Below are positions 27,116-35,889 of a stretch of DNA of 64,000 bases, piece after piece. The DNA comes from Pseudobacter sp. (GTDB lineage: Bacteria; Bacteroidota; Bacteroidia; Chitinophagales; Chitinophagaceae), in NCBI GenBank assembly GCA_017849455.1, contig JAFIGX010000003.1, positions 124,001 through 188,000 on the forward strand. Direction: 5' to 3'. The first letter of the stretch is position 1; the number at the start of each line of letters is the position of its first letter. Below the pieces are notes generated by a model, which was not told the origin of the DNA, did no database searches, and saw nothing but the letters and a program-made list of their open reading frames with translations. Both the position numbers and the translations under genes were made by a program.

Positions 27116-27700
27116 ATGTTCAACCTGATTTTATTTGGACCGCCCGGTAGCGGTAAGGGGACCCAGTCGGAAAAACTGATCGAGAAGTATGGACTGATCC
27201 ATCTCTCTACCGGAAACCTGTTACGTGAAGAGATCGCCAACCAGACAAAACTCGGGCTCGAGGCCAAGAATTTTATGGACCATGGCCAGTTGGTGCCCGA
27301 TGAGGTAGTGATCGGAATGATCCGCTCAGCCCTCGAGCACAATCCCAAAGCCAAAGGTTTCCTGTTCGATGGATTTCCCCGTACTGTTGCCCAGGCCAAA
27401 GCATTGGACGACCTGCTGGCGGAAAAAAATGCAGCGATCAGGATCGTACTGGCGCTGGAAGTTGGGCAGGAAGAACTGGTGCAGCGATTGCTGCACCGCG
27501 GTAAAACCTCCGGCCGCAGTGATGATACCAAAGAAGAAGTGATCCGCGCACGCATCATAGAATATGAAAATAAAACGGCGCCGGTAGCCGGCTACTATGA
27601 GCAATTCGGAAAGGTGGTGCATGTAAAAGGTGTGGGCGGTATCGATGAGATCTTCCGTTCGCTTTGCCAGCAGATCGAAGCCCGGCAAACGGTACAATAA
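27116..27700 (+). CDS. adk: adenylate kinase
   Basis: 194 residues, the short form in which the LID is a brief loop without zinc Cys. P-loop FGPPGSGKGT at about 7-16, AMP-binding HLSTGNLLREE, GFPRTVAQAKAL near 84 and RLLHRGKTSGRSDD around the LID. It interconverts AMP, ADP and ATP. It stands alone, converging with the outer-membrane gene downstream (12 bases between ends). Confidence 0.96.
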   Translation: MFNLILFGPPGSGKGTQSEKLIEKYGLIHLSTGNLLREEIANQTKLGLEAKNFMDHGQLVPDEVVIGMIRSALEHNPKAKGFLFDGFPRTVAQAKALDDLLAEKNAAIRIVLALEVGQEELVQRLLHRGKTSGRSDDTKEEVIRARIIEYENKTAPVAGYYEQFGKVVHVKGVGGIDEIFRSLCQQIEARQTVQ

Positions 27701-27712
27701 TTCAACTTCGAC

Positions 27713-28765
27713 TTATCGGGCATCCCTGAAGAACCTTATTTTTCTTTTCAGGTCAGGACCCGGCAGAAAGCGGTAAGCGGCATTCAGTCGCACGTTGCCT
27801 GTACGGATCTGGTATTTCCCGGCAGAACCTTTTGTCTCGAAAGTATTGTTCACCCAGGTCATACTGATATTCATCCGCTCATTGCTATAGCCAATCCCCA
27901 CCCGGAGCATCAGGTCGGGGCTGATGGAAAACTTCGATTCGCCCACAGTCCCTTTCCCCCGCCATTCTTTCTGAAAGTTCAATGGGATACTACCGGTAAC
28001 GCCACCCATGGCGAAGAAATGTTCTTTCCATACGAACGTATATGCATACCCGATACCGGGGCCGATATCGAAATAACGGAACCGGGTAATGCCTCTTTGT
28101 GAATACTGTCCGGCCAGTGCATGGGGCACCATGGCGCTGTCGGCCTTGCTATAGCCATAATAGGATTCTCCGCCAATGAGCAGGCTGCCTGCCGATTTTT
28201 TCTGCCATTCGGTTTGCAGCATGGCCGCACGCATGGACAGGTGCTTCCAATCCAGGATATAATACGCTGCCACACCCATGTGCCGCACTTTGATATCGGG
28301 CCGCAGATAATACTGGCCATCATTGGAGCCCGTTCCCCTGGGCGATAAATAAAACCCCTTATAGAACTGGCCGAAGAGGTCGATGCTCATCTTACGGGTA
28401 TATACATGCGATTGAAGATCGAGGTAATGGGTGGTCCCCTTTGCCTTATCGCCCTGGTTCAGGAAATCGAAGCCATAGGCCAGGTTGAGCGTGAACCATC
28501 CATAGGTAGCGCCTACGCCGAAATTGAGCGTGGTATTGGGCCGGTAGCGAAGATCGTCTACCGATTCCCTGGCCCGCAGGATGAGTGAAGTATATTTCCG
28601 GGAGAAATAAATCCGGGAGGTTATATGGTCGGTATACGATTCATAATAATCTTCATCGTAGGCAGGTTGTGCGCTTTGCTCCTGTGCCATCATCCTGCAA
28701 TACCCAATCACCATGAGAAATACGACCACTCCTGTTTTACGAACAGCATCAGTACACAGCATCAT
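27713..28765 (-). CDS. DUF4421-like outer-membrane beta-barrel protein
   Basis: 350 residues. A signal peptide (VVVFLMVIGYCRMMAQ) precedes a region typical of the DUF4421 family (YYESYTDHITSRIYFSRKYTSL), then alternating aromatic and glycine-rich strands consistent with a beta-barrel (LNFGVGATYGWFTLNLAYGF, FRYFDIGPGIGYAYTF). It ends in charged residues (KRKIRFFRDAR). Function unknown. Its start overlaps the end of the upstream gene by 17 bases, suggesting coupled expression. Family assignment is from memory of the motif. Confidence 0.72.
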   Translation of the reverse strand: MMLCTDAVRKTGVVVFLMVIGYCRMMAQEQSAQPAYDEDYYESYTDHITSRIYFSRKYTSLILRARESVDDLRYRPNTTLNFGVGATYGWFTLNLAYGFDFLNQGDKAKGTTHYLDLQSHVYTRKMSIDLFGQFYKGFYLSPRGTGSNDGQYYLRPDIKVRHMGVAAYYILDWKHLSMRAAMLQTEWQKKSAGSLLIGGESYYGYSKADSAMVPHALAGQYSQRGITRFRYFDIGPGIGYAYTFVWKEHFFAMGGVTGSIPLNFQKEWRGKGTVGESKFSISPDLMLRVGIGYSNERMNISMTWVNNTFETKGSAGKYQIRTGNVRLNAAYRFLPGPDLKRKIRFFRDAR

Positions 28766-29219
28766 AATCAGCCCTCACTTCAAGGTCCGTGAATTTCTTT
28801 TTGGTGACGGTTACCGGTGCAATATTGTTCTTGTCATCGAACAGGTTGGCATAGAAGAGATCCCCTTTTTTGATGAAGACGGAATACTGGCCGGGCGCCA
28901 GTTTGACCTTGAAATAGCCATTCTTGTCGGTCTCCACTTGTTTCACCAGCTTCGTTTTTATGGTTGAATAAAAAGTGCCGTGTGGTTCAGTACGGGTGAC
29001 CTGTGAGGCATTGGTGAGCTCATAAATATAGATCGTTGTCTGAAATCCTTTCTTAGCCGGCAATGGCTGATCAGGTGAAGGCATCTGGTTGCCTTTGATA
29101 CGATAGACATACCCTTTGATCCCTTCTTTTTTTCCGAATATGCAGATGTAAGAGCTTAACAGTGTGATCACTAAAAATGCCATTAAAGGCCATGCAATTT
29201 TTTTTATCATCGTAGCCAT
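28749..29219 (-). CDS. membrane-anchored protein with a carboxypeptidase-regulatory-like domain
   Basis: 156 residues from the ATG at 29219 (MATMIKK). One N-terminal hydrophobic segment (IAWPLMAFLVITLLSSYICIF) acts as signal or anchor. The rest resembles a Cna-B/carboxypeptidase-regulatory fold: IKGNQMPSPDQPLPAKKGFQ, KTKLVKQVETDKNGYFKVKLAPGQYSVFIKKGDLFYAN. Such domains are common in surface proteins of this phylum. It overlaps the downstream beta-barrel gene and diverges from the subtilase gene. Confidence 0.75.
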   Translation of the reverse strand: MATMIKKIAWPLMAFLVITLLSSYICIFGKKEGIKGYVYRIKGNQMPSPDQPLPAKKGFQTTIYIYELTNASQVTRTEPHGTFYSTIKTKLVKQVETDKNGYFKVKLAPGQYSVFIKKGDLFYANLFDDKNNIAPVTVTKKKFTDLEVRADYDAVY

Positions 29220-29299
29220 GTTATAGTTAAATTTAGGATCAGTTTCAGCAACTTGACCAACCAAATTATCGTTTTTTGAGTAAATAATAAAAACTTTAC

Positions 29300-32200
29300 A
29301 TGCCCCGGAAAAACTTTACCCTCTTAGTTGCGGCTTTGCTGGTTAGTGAGGCTATTTTTTCACAAACCAAGACCCAATCGGACCTGTTAAAAAATTCGGC
29401 ATTCAGGGAAGCGGAAAAAGAGCGCCAGATGCAGGATAAACTGCACGACCTTGCCAGGAAAAAGAACTGGCCGCTCGCCATGCGCAGTAAGAATGGAGGC
29501 ATCTCCATACTGCATAGTATCGATCTCTTCGGTAACCCGGTCTATCTCGCCACAGACAATAATATCCGCGCAGCGGCCACCATCGGCACTACCCAGCTCT
29601 GGCCAGGCGGCAGTACAGGGCTCAATCTCAACGGTTCTTCCAATAATATGAAGGGAAAACTGATCATGTGGGATGGCGGCAATGTATTGTCTACCCATGT
29701 TGAGCTGACCGGCAGGATCCTGAATAAAGACGCTGCATCGCTGAGCGACCACTCCACACACGTAGCCGGCACCCTGATGGCCGCCGGTGTGAACCCGCTT
29801 GCCAAAGGTATGTCTTTCGGTCTTCAGCAATTGATCACCCACGATTTCAGCAACCATTTATCGGAGATGTTCCTAGAATCGGGCAATAATATCCTGGTAT
29901 CGAACCACTCTTATGGTGAGAAAGCAGGATGGGTCTTCAATGATGGAAACAATCGTTGGGAGTACTGGGGACCGCCCGGCTCCACGGAAGATTATAAATT
30001 CGGTTATTACTCCAACGATACCCAGATCTGGGATTCCATCGCCTACAATGCACCATATTATCTGATCGTTAAATCGGCCGGTAATAACCGCGATGAAAAT
30101 GGCCCTGCTGTCGGCTCTCCTTATTACCGCTTCGATGCCAATAACCAGATGAGCCCCGCCGGCAACCGTCCTTCCTCTCCCGCTATCAGCAATAATGATG
30201 GTTATGATATCATCTCCACCTATGGTACTGCCAAGAATATCCTCACGATCGGGGCTGTAGCCCCGCTTTCTGCCGGGTACAGCAAGCCCTCGGATGTTTC
30301 CATCGCCAGCTTCAGCAGTTGGGGCCCCACCGACGACGGCCGCATAAAACCCGACGTAGTGGCCAATGGGGTCGATCTTCTTTCCTGTATTGCTACTGCC
30401 AATAATGCCTATGCTGTTTATAGCGGCACATCCATGGCAACACCGAATGCGGCAGGTTCCATATTATTATTACAGGAATATTATTCAAAACTGCATAGCG
30501 GCTCATTTATGCGTTCCGCCACGCTCAAAGGGATCGTGATCCATACTGCCGATGAAGCCGGCACCACTCCCGGCCCCGATTATACCTATGGATGGGGGTT
30601 GATCGATATGGTGAAAGCTGCTTCCGTGATCACGGACGACAATACAGCTCCCCGCTCACAACGCATCGAAGAAAATACATTGAATAACGGCGCCACCTAT
30701 ACTACAACGGCTGTTGCTTCGGGTAAAGGCCCGCTGGTAATAACGCTTTGCTGGACAGACGTAAAAGGTACCGTGCAAACCGGGAACCCGCTCAATGACC
30801 GCACGCCCAAGCTGGTGAACGACCTCGACCTTCGCGTGAAGATCGGTTCAACTGTTTATTATCCCTGGAAGCTGAACCCGAACCTTCCTTCCAACGCCGC
30901 TACCCAGGGTGACAATAGCATTGACAACGTAGAAAAGATCGAGATACCTGATGCTGTACCCGGACAAACCTATACCATCGAGATCACGCATAAGAACACA
31001 CTGGCCAGGGGCAGCCAGGCCTATTCACTGATCATGAGCGGTGTGGGGGGTACTGCCTATTGCACTTCCGGGGCCACCAACAGTGCGGGCTCCAGGATCG
31101 ACAGTGTTTCTTTCGCCAACCTGCGCAAACAGAACCCGGCCAGCTGTACTACCTATACCAACTATACCAACCTCACCGCCGACGTTGAGGCCAATTCCAG
31201 CGTCCAGCTCTTTGTACGTGTGAACAGTTGTGATGCATCCAACGCCGCCAGGGCCGTGAAAGCTTATATCGACTTCAACAACGATGGTGATTTCAATGAT
31301 GCCAATGAACAAATTGCAGCCAGCAGCACACTGTTGGGCAATACCGATCTTGGTGTGCAGGTTACGATACCTTCCGGTGTAAAAGTCAACAATTATTCCA
31401 TCCTCCGTATCGTGCTGCAGGAGACCAGCAACCTGGCCAATGTTACTCCCTGTGGCGCTTATGCGAATGGAGAGACCCAGGATTTCAGGATACATATCGT
31501 TCCCCCGTCGAGTGACGCAGGCGTGGTAGATGTCGTTACGCCCACCACTGAATACTGCGGCAATGGCTCACAGTACGTAACAGTGAAGATCAGGAATTTC
31601 GGGACCTTAAGTAAATCCAATATCCCCGTTACTGCCACAGTGATGAATGGCGCTACCACCGTAGCCACGCTCACAGATACTTACCCTGGCTCCATCGCAG
31701 CACTGGGTGAAGTCCTCTTTACCTTCTCTACTCCATTCAGTTCTGTTGCAGGCACTACGTACACCATCACCGGCAAAACGAACCTTGCCAACGACCAGGA
31801 CCCCACCAATGATCAGAAGACGGTCACTGCGGCCATCAGCACAGGTTCCGCAGCACCTGCCGGTCAGGCGGAGATCTGTACCAATAAAGTCTATTTCAAC
31901 GCTACGCCTGCCACGGGAGATGCGCTCTTCTGGTACGATTCACCGACTGCCACCACACCCATTGCCGCAGGCAATGTGACCAGCAGTACCGTGATCACTG
32001 CCGATAAGAAATATTACCTGGCGGCCAACAAGAATGAACTGGGCGCAGGGCCTGCTTCGAGTACCACACTGGGCGGAGGAGGATACCCCACCTCTTCCAG
32101 TAATTACCTGAACGCCTATTTCATGACCTTCACTACAGGCGCTCCGCTGACGATAGAAACGATCAGGCTCTATGTAAGGTCTGCCACTAGCCTTTCCGGC

Positions 32201-33070
32201 AAAATAACCCTTACGGTTGCGCGAAATATCACTTTCAATGCCAACCAGACCTCCTATTCCTATATACCGGTATCACGTACAACGATAGATGTTTATCCAA
32301 CCGATGCCACCAATGGCGGCATCTTCTACGTGAACCTGCCGGTGCCTGATCCGGGTAATTACGGATTGATCCTTACACAGGATGCAAGTCAGGACATGGC
32401 GCTCTTTTTCAATAACAATCTCACTACCAATCCATATCCTACAGGCATTCCCGGTATCTTCAATATTACCGGCAACATCCGCTCTTATCTCACCACCAAC
32501 GACCAGGATAAATACTATTTCTTCTTCTATGATATGAAGGTGCGCCTCCAAAATTGCGCCAGTAGCAGGACCACTGTCACAGCTTCTACAGCCGTTGCAC
32601 CGGTGATCACCTTGAACAATAATGTTTTCACCAGCAACAGCACAACAAACAACCAATGGTATGTGGATGGCAATCCTATCGCGGGCGCAATCGGACAGAC
32701 CTACATCGCTACGGCCAGCGGCACCTACAAAGTGGTCGTATCGGATAGTTATGGCTGTTCGATGGAATCGAACCAGATACCCTTCGCAGTCACCAGCGTT
32801 CCCAATGTTGATCCTGCGGAGATCGGGTTGAAAGTATTCCCCAACCCGAGCGATGGAAGGTTCGTGGCCGACTTCACCGTTTCCAAAAAAGCCGACCTGA
32901 ACATCAGCATCCTGAATGCCGTGGGTCAGAAAGTATTCGAGAATATCTATCCCGGTTTTGTGGGCCGGTTCAATAAAACGATCGAAGCTGGCATGCTCAC
33001 CGGCGGCGTATACCTGCTGAGGATCCAGCATGATAATAAGAGCTACCTGAAGAAGCTGTTCATCAGATAG
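29300..33070 (+). CDS. secreted subtilisin-like (S8) serine protease with T9SS sorting domain
   Basis: 1256 residues. A signal peptide is followed by an S8 domain with the catalytic triad D125 (IMWDGGN), H154 (DHSTHVAGT) and S378 (YSGTSMATP). A pre-peptidase-like beta domain follows, then a GEVED domain (YIDFNNDGDFNDANEQ, about 655-735), CARDB- and Ig-like segments, and a type A T9SS sorting domain in the last 80 residues (VFPNPSDGRF ... GGVYLLRI ... KKLFIR). It is exported across the outer membrane by the Por system and probably degrades proteins outside the cell. A perfect family A hairpin follows the stop. Confidence 0.93.
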   Translation: MPRKNFTLLVAALLVSEAIFSQTKTQSDLLKNSAFREAEKERQMQDKLHDLARKKNWPLAMRSKNGGISILHSIDLFGNPVYLATDNNIRAAATIGTTQLWPGGSTGLNLNGSSNNMKGKLIMWDGGNVLSTHVELTGRILNKDAASLSDHSTHVAGTLMAAGVNPLAKGMSFGLQQLITHDFSNHLSEMFLESGNNILVSNHSYGEKAGWVFNDGNNRWEYWGPPGSTEDYKFGYYSNDTQIWDSIAYNAPYYLIVKSAGNNRDENGPAVGSPYYRFDANNQMSPAGNRPSSPAISNNDGYDIISTYGTAKNILTIGAVAPLSAGYSKPSDVSIASFSSWGPTDDGRIKPDVVANGVDLLSCIATANNAYAVYSGTSMATPNAAGSILLLQEYYSKLHSGSFMRSATLKGIVIHTADEAGTTPGPDYTYGWGLIDMVKAASVITDDNTAPRSQRIEENTLNNGATYTTTAVASGKGPLVITLCWTDVKGTVQTGNPLNDRTPKLVNDLDLRVKIGSTVYYPWKLNPNLPSNAATQGDNSIDNVEKIEIPDAVPGQTYTIEITHKNTLARGSQAYSLIMSGVGGTAYCTSGATNSAGSRIDSVSFANLRKQNPASCTTYTNYTNLTADVEANSSVQLFVRVNSCDASNAARAVKAYIDFNNDGDFNDANEQIAASSTLLGNTDLGVQVTIPSGVKVNNYSILRIVLQETSNLANVTPCGAYANGETQDFRIHIVPPSSDAGVVDVVTPTTEYCGNGSQYVTVKIRNFGTLSKSNIPVTATVMNGATTVATLTDTYPGSIAALGEVLFTFSTPFSSVAGTTYTITGKTNLANDQDPTNDQKTVTAAISTGSAAPAGQAEICTNKVYFNATPATGDALFWYDSPTATTPIAAGNVTSSTVITADKKYYLAANKNELGAGPASSTTLGGGGYPTSSSNYLNAYFMTFTTGAPLTIETIRLYVRSATSLSGKITLTVARNITFNANQTSYSYIPVSRTTIDVYPTDATNGGIFYVNLPVPDPGNYGLILTQDASQDMALFFNNNLTTNPYPTGIPGIFNITGNIRSYLTTNDQDKYYFFFYDMKVRLQNCASSRTTVTASTAVAPVITLNNNVFTSNSTTNNQWYVDGNPIAGAIGQTYIATASGTYKVVVSDSYGCSMESNQIPFAVTSVPNVDPAEIGLKVFPNPSDGRFVADFTVSKKADLNISILNAVGQKVFENIYPGFVGRFNKTIEAGMLTGGVYLLRIQHDNKSYLKKLFIR

Positions 33071-33075
33071 GGATT

Positions 33076-33155
33076 CAGGTTGAAAAGTTAACAGGTTGAT
33101 AAGTTGACAAGGGGTGCTCCCTGTCAACTTATCAACCTGTTAACTTTTCAACCTG
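33076..33155. repeat. family A palindromic element, copy A5 (perfect arms)
   Basis: Arms 33076-33109 and 33122-33155 are perfect 34-base reverse complements with a 12-base centre (AAGGGGTGCTCC). The right side continues with two more octamers to about 33171. It sits between the convergent subtilase and HtrA-like genes and could also serve as a terminator, though it has no T-run. Confidence 0.9.
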
Positions 33156-33177
33156 TTAACTTATCAACTTGCCACCC

Positions 33178-34167
33178 TCACCTCATCTCCCCCGGCACCA
33201 CTTTCACCTTAACACGCCGCCCATTCCTCAATACATCTAACGCTACCGGTTGACCGATGAACTGGTCTGTGAGCATTCTATGCAGGTCGTCCACCGAACC
33301 AACCGGCTGGTCATTGAATGCAACAATGATATCACCTGTGCGCAGTTCATTGTTGTGGGCAGGCCCATCGGCCACGATCTCGAAAATATAGACACCTGTG
33401 CGTTTCTGCAGCTTGTTGGCGGCGATCATCCGCTCCGTGAGGCTCACCAGTTGCCCGGCAATGCCCAGGTAAGCGCGTGTTACCTTTCCTTTCAAAATGA
33501 GCTTCCCAGCCACATAGGCCGCCACATTCGATGAAACGGCAAAGCAGATGCCATGTGCTGTGGGGATCATGGCGGTGTTCACACCGATCACCTGCCCAAA
33601 GGAGTTCACAAGCGGGCCTCCTGAATTGCCGGGGTTGAGTGCGGCATCCGTTTGGATCACATCATCGATCAGCCGTCCATTGGTAGCGCGGAGCGTTCTT
33701 CCCAATGCGCTGACCACCCCGGCCGTTACCGTATGCTGCAAGCCCAGGGGGTTGCCGATGGCAATGGCAATTTGTCCGGCCTGCAATGTGCCCGAATCGG
33801 CAAACGACAGGGCCTTCAGGTTGTTCTCATAGATCTTCAATACGGCAATATCGGTGGAAGGATCGGAACCTTTCAGTTCAGCCGCCACCTTCCGGCCATC
33901 GGCCAATGAAACTTTAATATCGGAAGCATCTTCGATCACATGATGATTGGTCACCACAAAACCATCGGAAGATATCAGGAAACCTGAACCACTTCCCGGC
34001 GCCTGCTCCACCTGCTTCGTTTTCGGATTGACCATTCTCTTCATCACTTCAATATGTACCACTGCCTCTGCCACGGTGTGCACCACGCCCGTTATCGTGC
34101 TTGAATAGGCATCAAGCAAAGCCTGGTCAGTATGCTGAACAAGCTGAATGGGATATTCATTTTCCAT
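33178..34167 (-). CDS. HtrA/DegP-like serine protease (S1C) with one PDZ domain
   Basis: 329 residues. Trypsin-like domain with His76 (VTNHHVIED), Asp106 (DPSTDIAVL) and Ser182 (LNPGNSGGPL), then one PDZ domain (about 235-325, with TGDIIVAFNDQPVGSVDDL). The catalytic set is complete. Unlike periplasmic DegP it shows no signal peptide or N-terminal membrane span, so it may be cytoplasmic. It ends seven bases or so from the repeats of A5 and diverges from the DUF1569 gene. Confidence 0.9.
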   Translation of the reverse strand: MENEYPIQLVQHTDQALLDAYSSTITGVVHTVAEAVVHIEVMKRMVNPKTKQVEQAPGSGSGFLISSDGFVVTNHHVIEDASDIKVSLADGRKVAAELKGSDPSTDIAVLKIYENNLKALSFADSGTLQAGQIAIAIGNPLGLQHTVTAGVVSALGRTLRATNGRLIDDVIQTDAALNPGNSGGPLVNSFGQVIGVNTAMIPTAHGICFAVSSNVAAYVAGKLILKGKVTRAYLGIAGQLVSLTERMIAANKLQKRTGVYIFEIVADGPAHNNELRTGDIIVAFNDQPVGSVDDLHRMLTDQFIGQPVALDVLRNGRRVKVKVVPGEMR

Positions 34168-34283
34168 GAATGAATCCCGGCAAACTTTCTACCAAAACAG
34201 TTTTATGACAGGCTGGCGGCTGGCACTGCCTTTTTGCTTATCTTGTGCAATTACACTCTTTGCATTTATAAACTCTTATTCTC

Positions 34284-34748
34284 ATGGACCAGGAGAAACT
34301 GGACTTTTTAAAAAAAGATTTTATTTTTCACCTGAAGCACCTCGCTCCCGATGCCAGAGGGACATGGGGCAAAATGAATGGCCAGCAGATAGTGGAGCAT
34401 CTTGCCCAGATGATGCAGATCGCCAATGGCAGGAAACAGCTCCCCGACCTGCCCGATGCAGAAAGGATCCAAAAGAATCATGAATGGCTGCTGACCGACA
34501 AGCCTTTCAGGGAGAACACCAAAAACCCTTTGTTGCCCGAAGACCCCTTACCGGTTGTGCATGACACCATGCAACAATCCATCGAGGCATTACAACAGGA
34601 GCTGAATCATTTCTTCGACCGGTATGAAACCAACCCCGGCCTTCGGGTGAAGAACCCTATTTTCGGTAACCTGAACTACGAAGAGCAGGTGCAGCTATTA
34701 TACAAACATGCCCGGCATCATCTCCGCCAGTTTGGATTGATCTCCTGA
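34284..34748 (+). CDS. DUF1569/DinB-like four-helix protein
   Basis: 154 residues. The DUF1569 pattern of the DinB/YfiT metalloenzyme-like superfamily is visible: GKMNGQQIVEHLAQMM near residue 30, NPIFGNLNYEEQVQLLYKH near 125 and HARHHLRQFGLI at the end. The His residues at about 36 and in the C-terminal HARHH may bind metal. The enzymatic role of this family is unsettled. It stands alone between divergent and convergent neighbours. Confidence 0.8.
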   Translation: MDQEKLDFLKKDFIFHLKHLAPDARGTWGKMNGQQIVEHLAQMMQIANGRKQLPDLPDAERIQKNHEWLLTDKPFRENTKNPLLPEDPLPVVHDTMQQSIEALQQELNHFFDRYETNPGLRVKNPIFGNLNYEEQVQLLYKHARHHLRQFGLIS

Positions 34749-34758
34749 GTAGCTTCCC

Positions 34759-35232
34759 TTATTCCGTTCCCTTTTTCAATAATGAATCGGCCCTCTGCAA
34801 ACTGGTGAGGATATTGCTCTTCACCTGCTCGACCTTTGCTTTCTCACGTTCGAGGTATGGAATACGCAAAGTCTCGGCTGCGCTGGCAGAATCCGTATTG
34901 AACCCTTCCATCCAGCCATTCATGCCCTCCTGTGCTTCATGCAGGTCTTTCTGAAGGGATTGCAACCGGGTACGCAGGGCGGCGTCAGGCGCTTTCAGCT
35001 TTCCCAGGCTATCGAGCAGCCTCTGCACTTCAATGGAATACTTATTCAGCTTGCCCATTTTAGCCATGCCGATATCATGCCCGTCCATTACCTCCTGGTA
35101 AAGGGAATCCCCTTTGGTAACGGGTTTATCACTGAAGCCGTCTTTCCGGTCGGAGCTTTCTTTCCGGCCGGCATCATTACAGGCTATCAGGGTGATGCCT
35201 GCAAAAACTAAAAGCATAATTGATTGGCGCAT
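34759..35232 (-). CDS. helical lipoprotein of unknown function
   Basis: 157 residues. A short signal peptide ends in a lipobox (ITLIAC, Cys near 18). The mature part is highly charged and mostly helical or coiled-coil (LDSLGKLKAPDAALRTRLQSL, EAQEGMNGWMEGFN, KAKVEQVKSNILTSLQ). Similar proteins in this phylum are often loosely labelled viral A-type inclusion protein, without functional support. It converges with the DUF1569 gene. Confidence 0.8.
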   Translation of the reverse strand: MRQSIMLLVFAGITLIACNDAGRKESSDRKDGFSDKPVTKGDSLYQEVMDGHDIGMAKMGKLNKYSIEVQRLLDSLGKLKAPDAALRTRLQSLQKDLHEAQEGMNGWMEGFNTDSASAAETLRIPYLEREKAKVEQVKSNILTSLQRADSLLKKGTE

Positions 35233-35362
35233 ATTCCGGTTTTATGGGTGGAACCTTCCACTCGTTTTTTAATGCCACAAAAATACGTTCCTGTTAATAA
35301 TAACGATAAATCCTGCTTATTTATCCCTTTGCAGTATTTTCGTAATTATGATCACCCTCGGA

Positions 35363-35881
35363 ATGAAAAAGTGCTGTATGATCGTCCTGGGCTGCTTCCT
35401 CTGCACCGGTATCGCTTCTGCACAACACCATTCTTCCTGGAGTTTTCGTTTAGGGGCTTCCGTATCGTTCGGCATCCACAATATGAACGCCAATACAGTT
35501 GGTATCGGTGGCATTGCAGGAGCAGAGAACAGGTTCCACAAACTCTTTGCCCTGGAAGCAGAAGGGTCCTATACTTATTTTACCGGCGATAAAACACTTT
35601 TCGAGAATGCCAGGAACAAGGCCTATGCCATTCCCCTGCTGGCCGGACTGAAGACCTACCTCTTGCCCCAGGTATACCTTTCATTGCGAACAGGTGCTGC
35701 CATGTTCTTGTTGAATGAAATGCCCGAGGCCCAGGTGAGGCTGGCATACGGTGCTGCCGCAGGCTTCAACCTTCCTGCAAAGATCAACCGGATCAATACA
35801 CAGATCGGCTACACCGGCTTTACCTATAACGGCATTCATCGGGGATATACTACTTTAGCGATGGCTATTATCATAAATTGA
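35363..35881 (+). CDS. small outer-membrane beta-barrel protein
   Basis: 172 residues from the ATG at 35363 (MKKCCMIVL); an in-frame ATG 15 bases upstream is less likely because the usual signal peptide begins here. The signal peptide ends at about GIASAQ. The mature part has alternating strands (WSFRLGASVSFGIHN, FALEAEGSYTYFTGD, VYLSLRTGAAMFLL, TQIGYTGFTYNGIHRGYTTLAMAI) typical of an 8-strand barrel ending in an aromatic/hydrophobic strand. Function unknown. It ends 8 bases before paaZ. Confidence 0.82.
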   Translation: MKKCCMIVLGCFLCTGIASAQHHSSWSFRLGASVSFGIHNMNANTVGIGGIAGAENRFHKLFALEAEGSYTYFTGDKTLFENARNKAYAIPLLAGLKTYLLPQVYLSLRTGAAMFLLNEMPEAQVRLAYGAAAGFNLPAKINRINTQIGYTGFTYNGIHRGYTTLAMAIIIN

Positions 35882-35889
35882 ATTGCTAT

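Noticed and set aside
33076..33171. Family A and B repeats considered as CRISPR arrays
   Set aside because: Units are 8-base tandem or single large palindromes, without regular unique spacers, and no cas genes are present.
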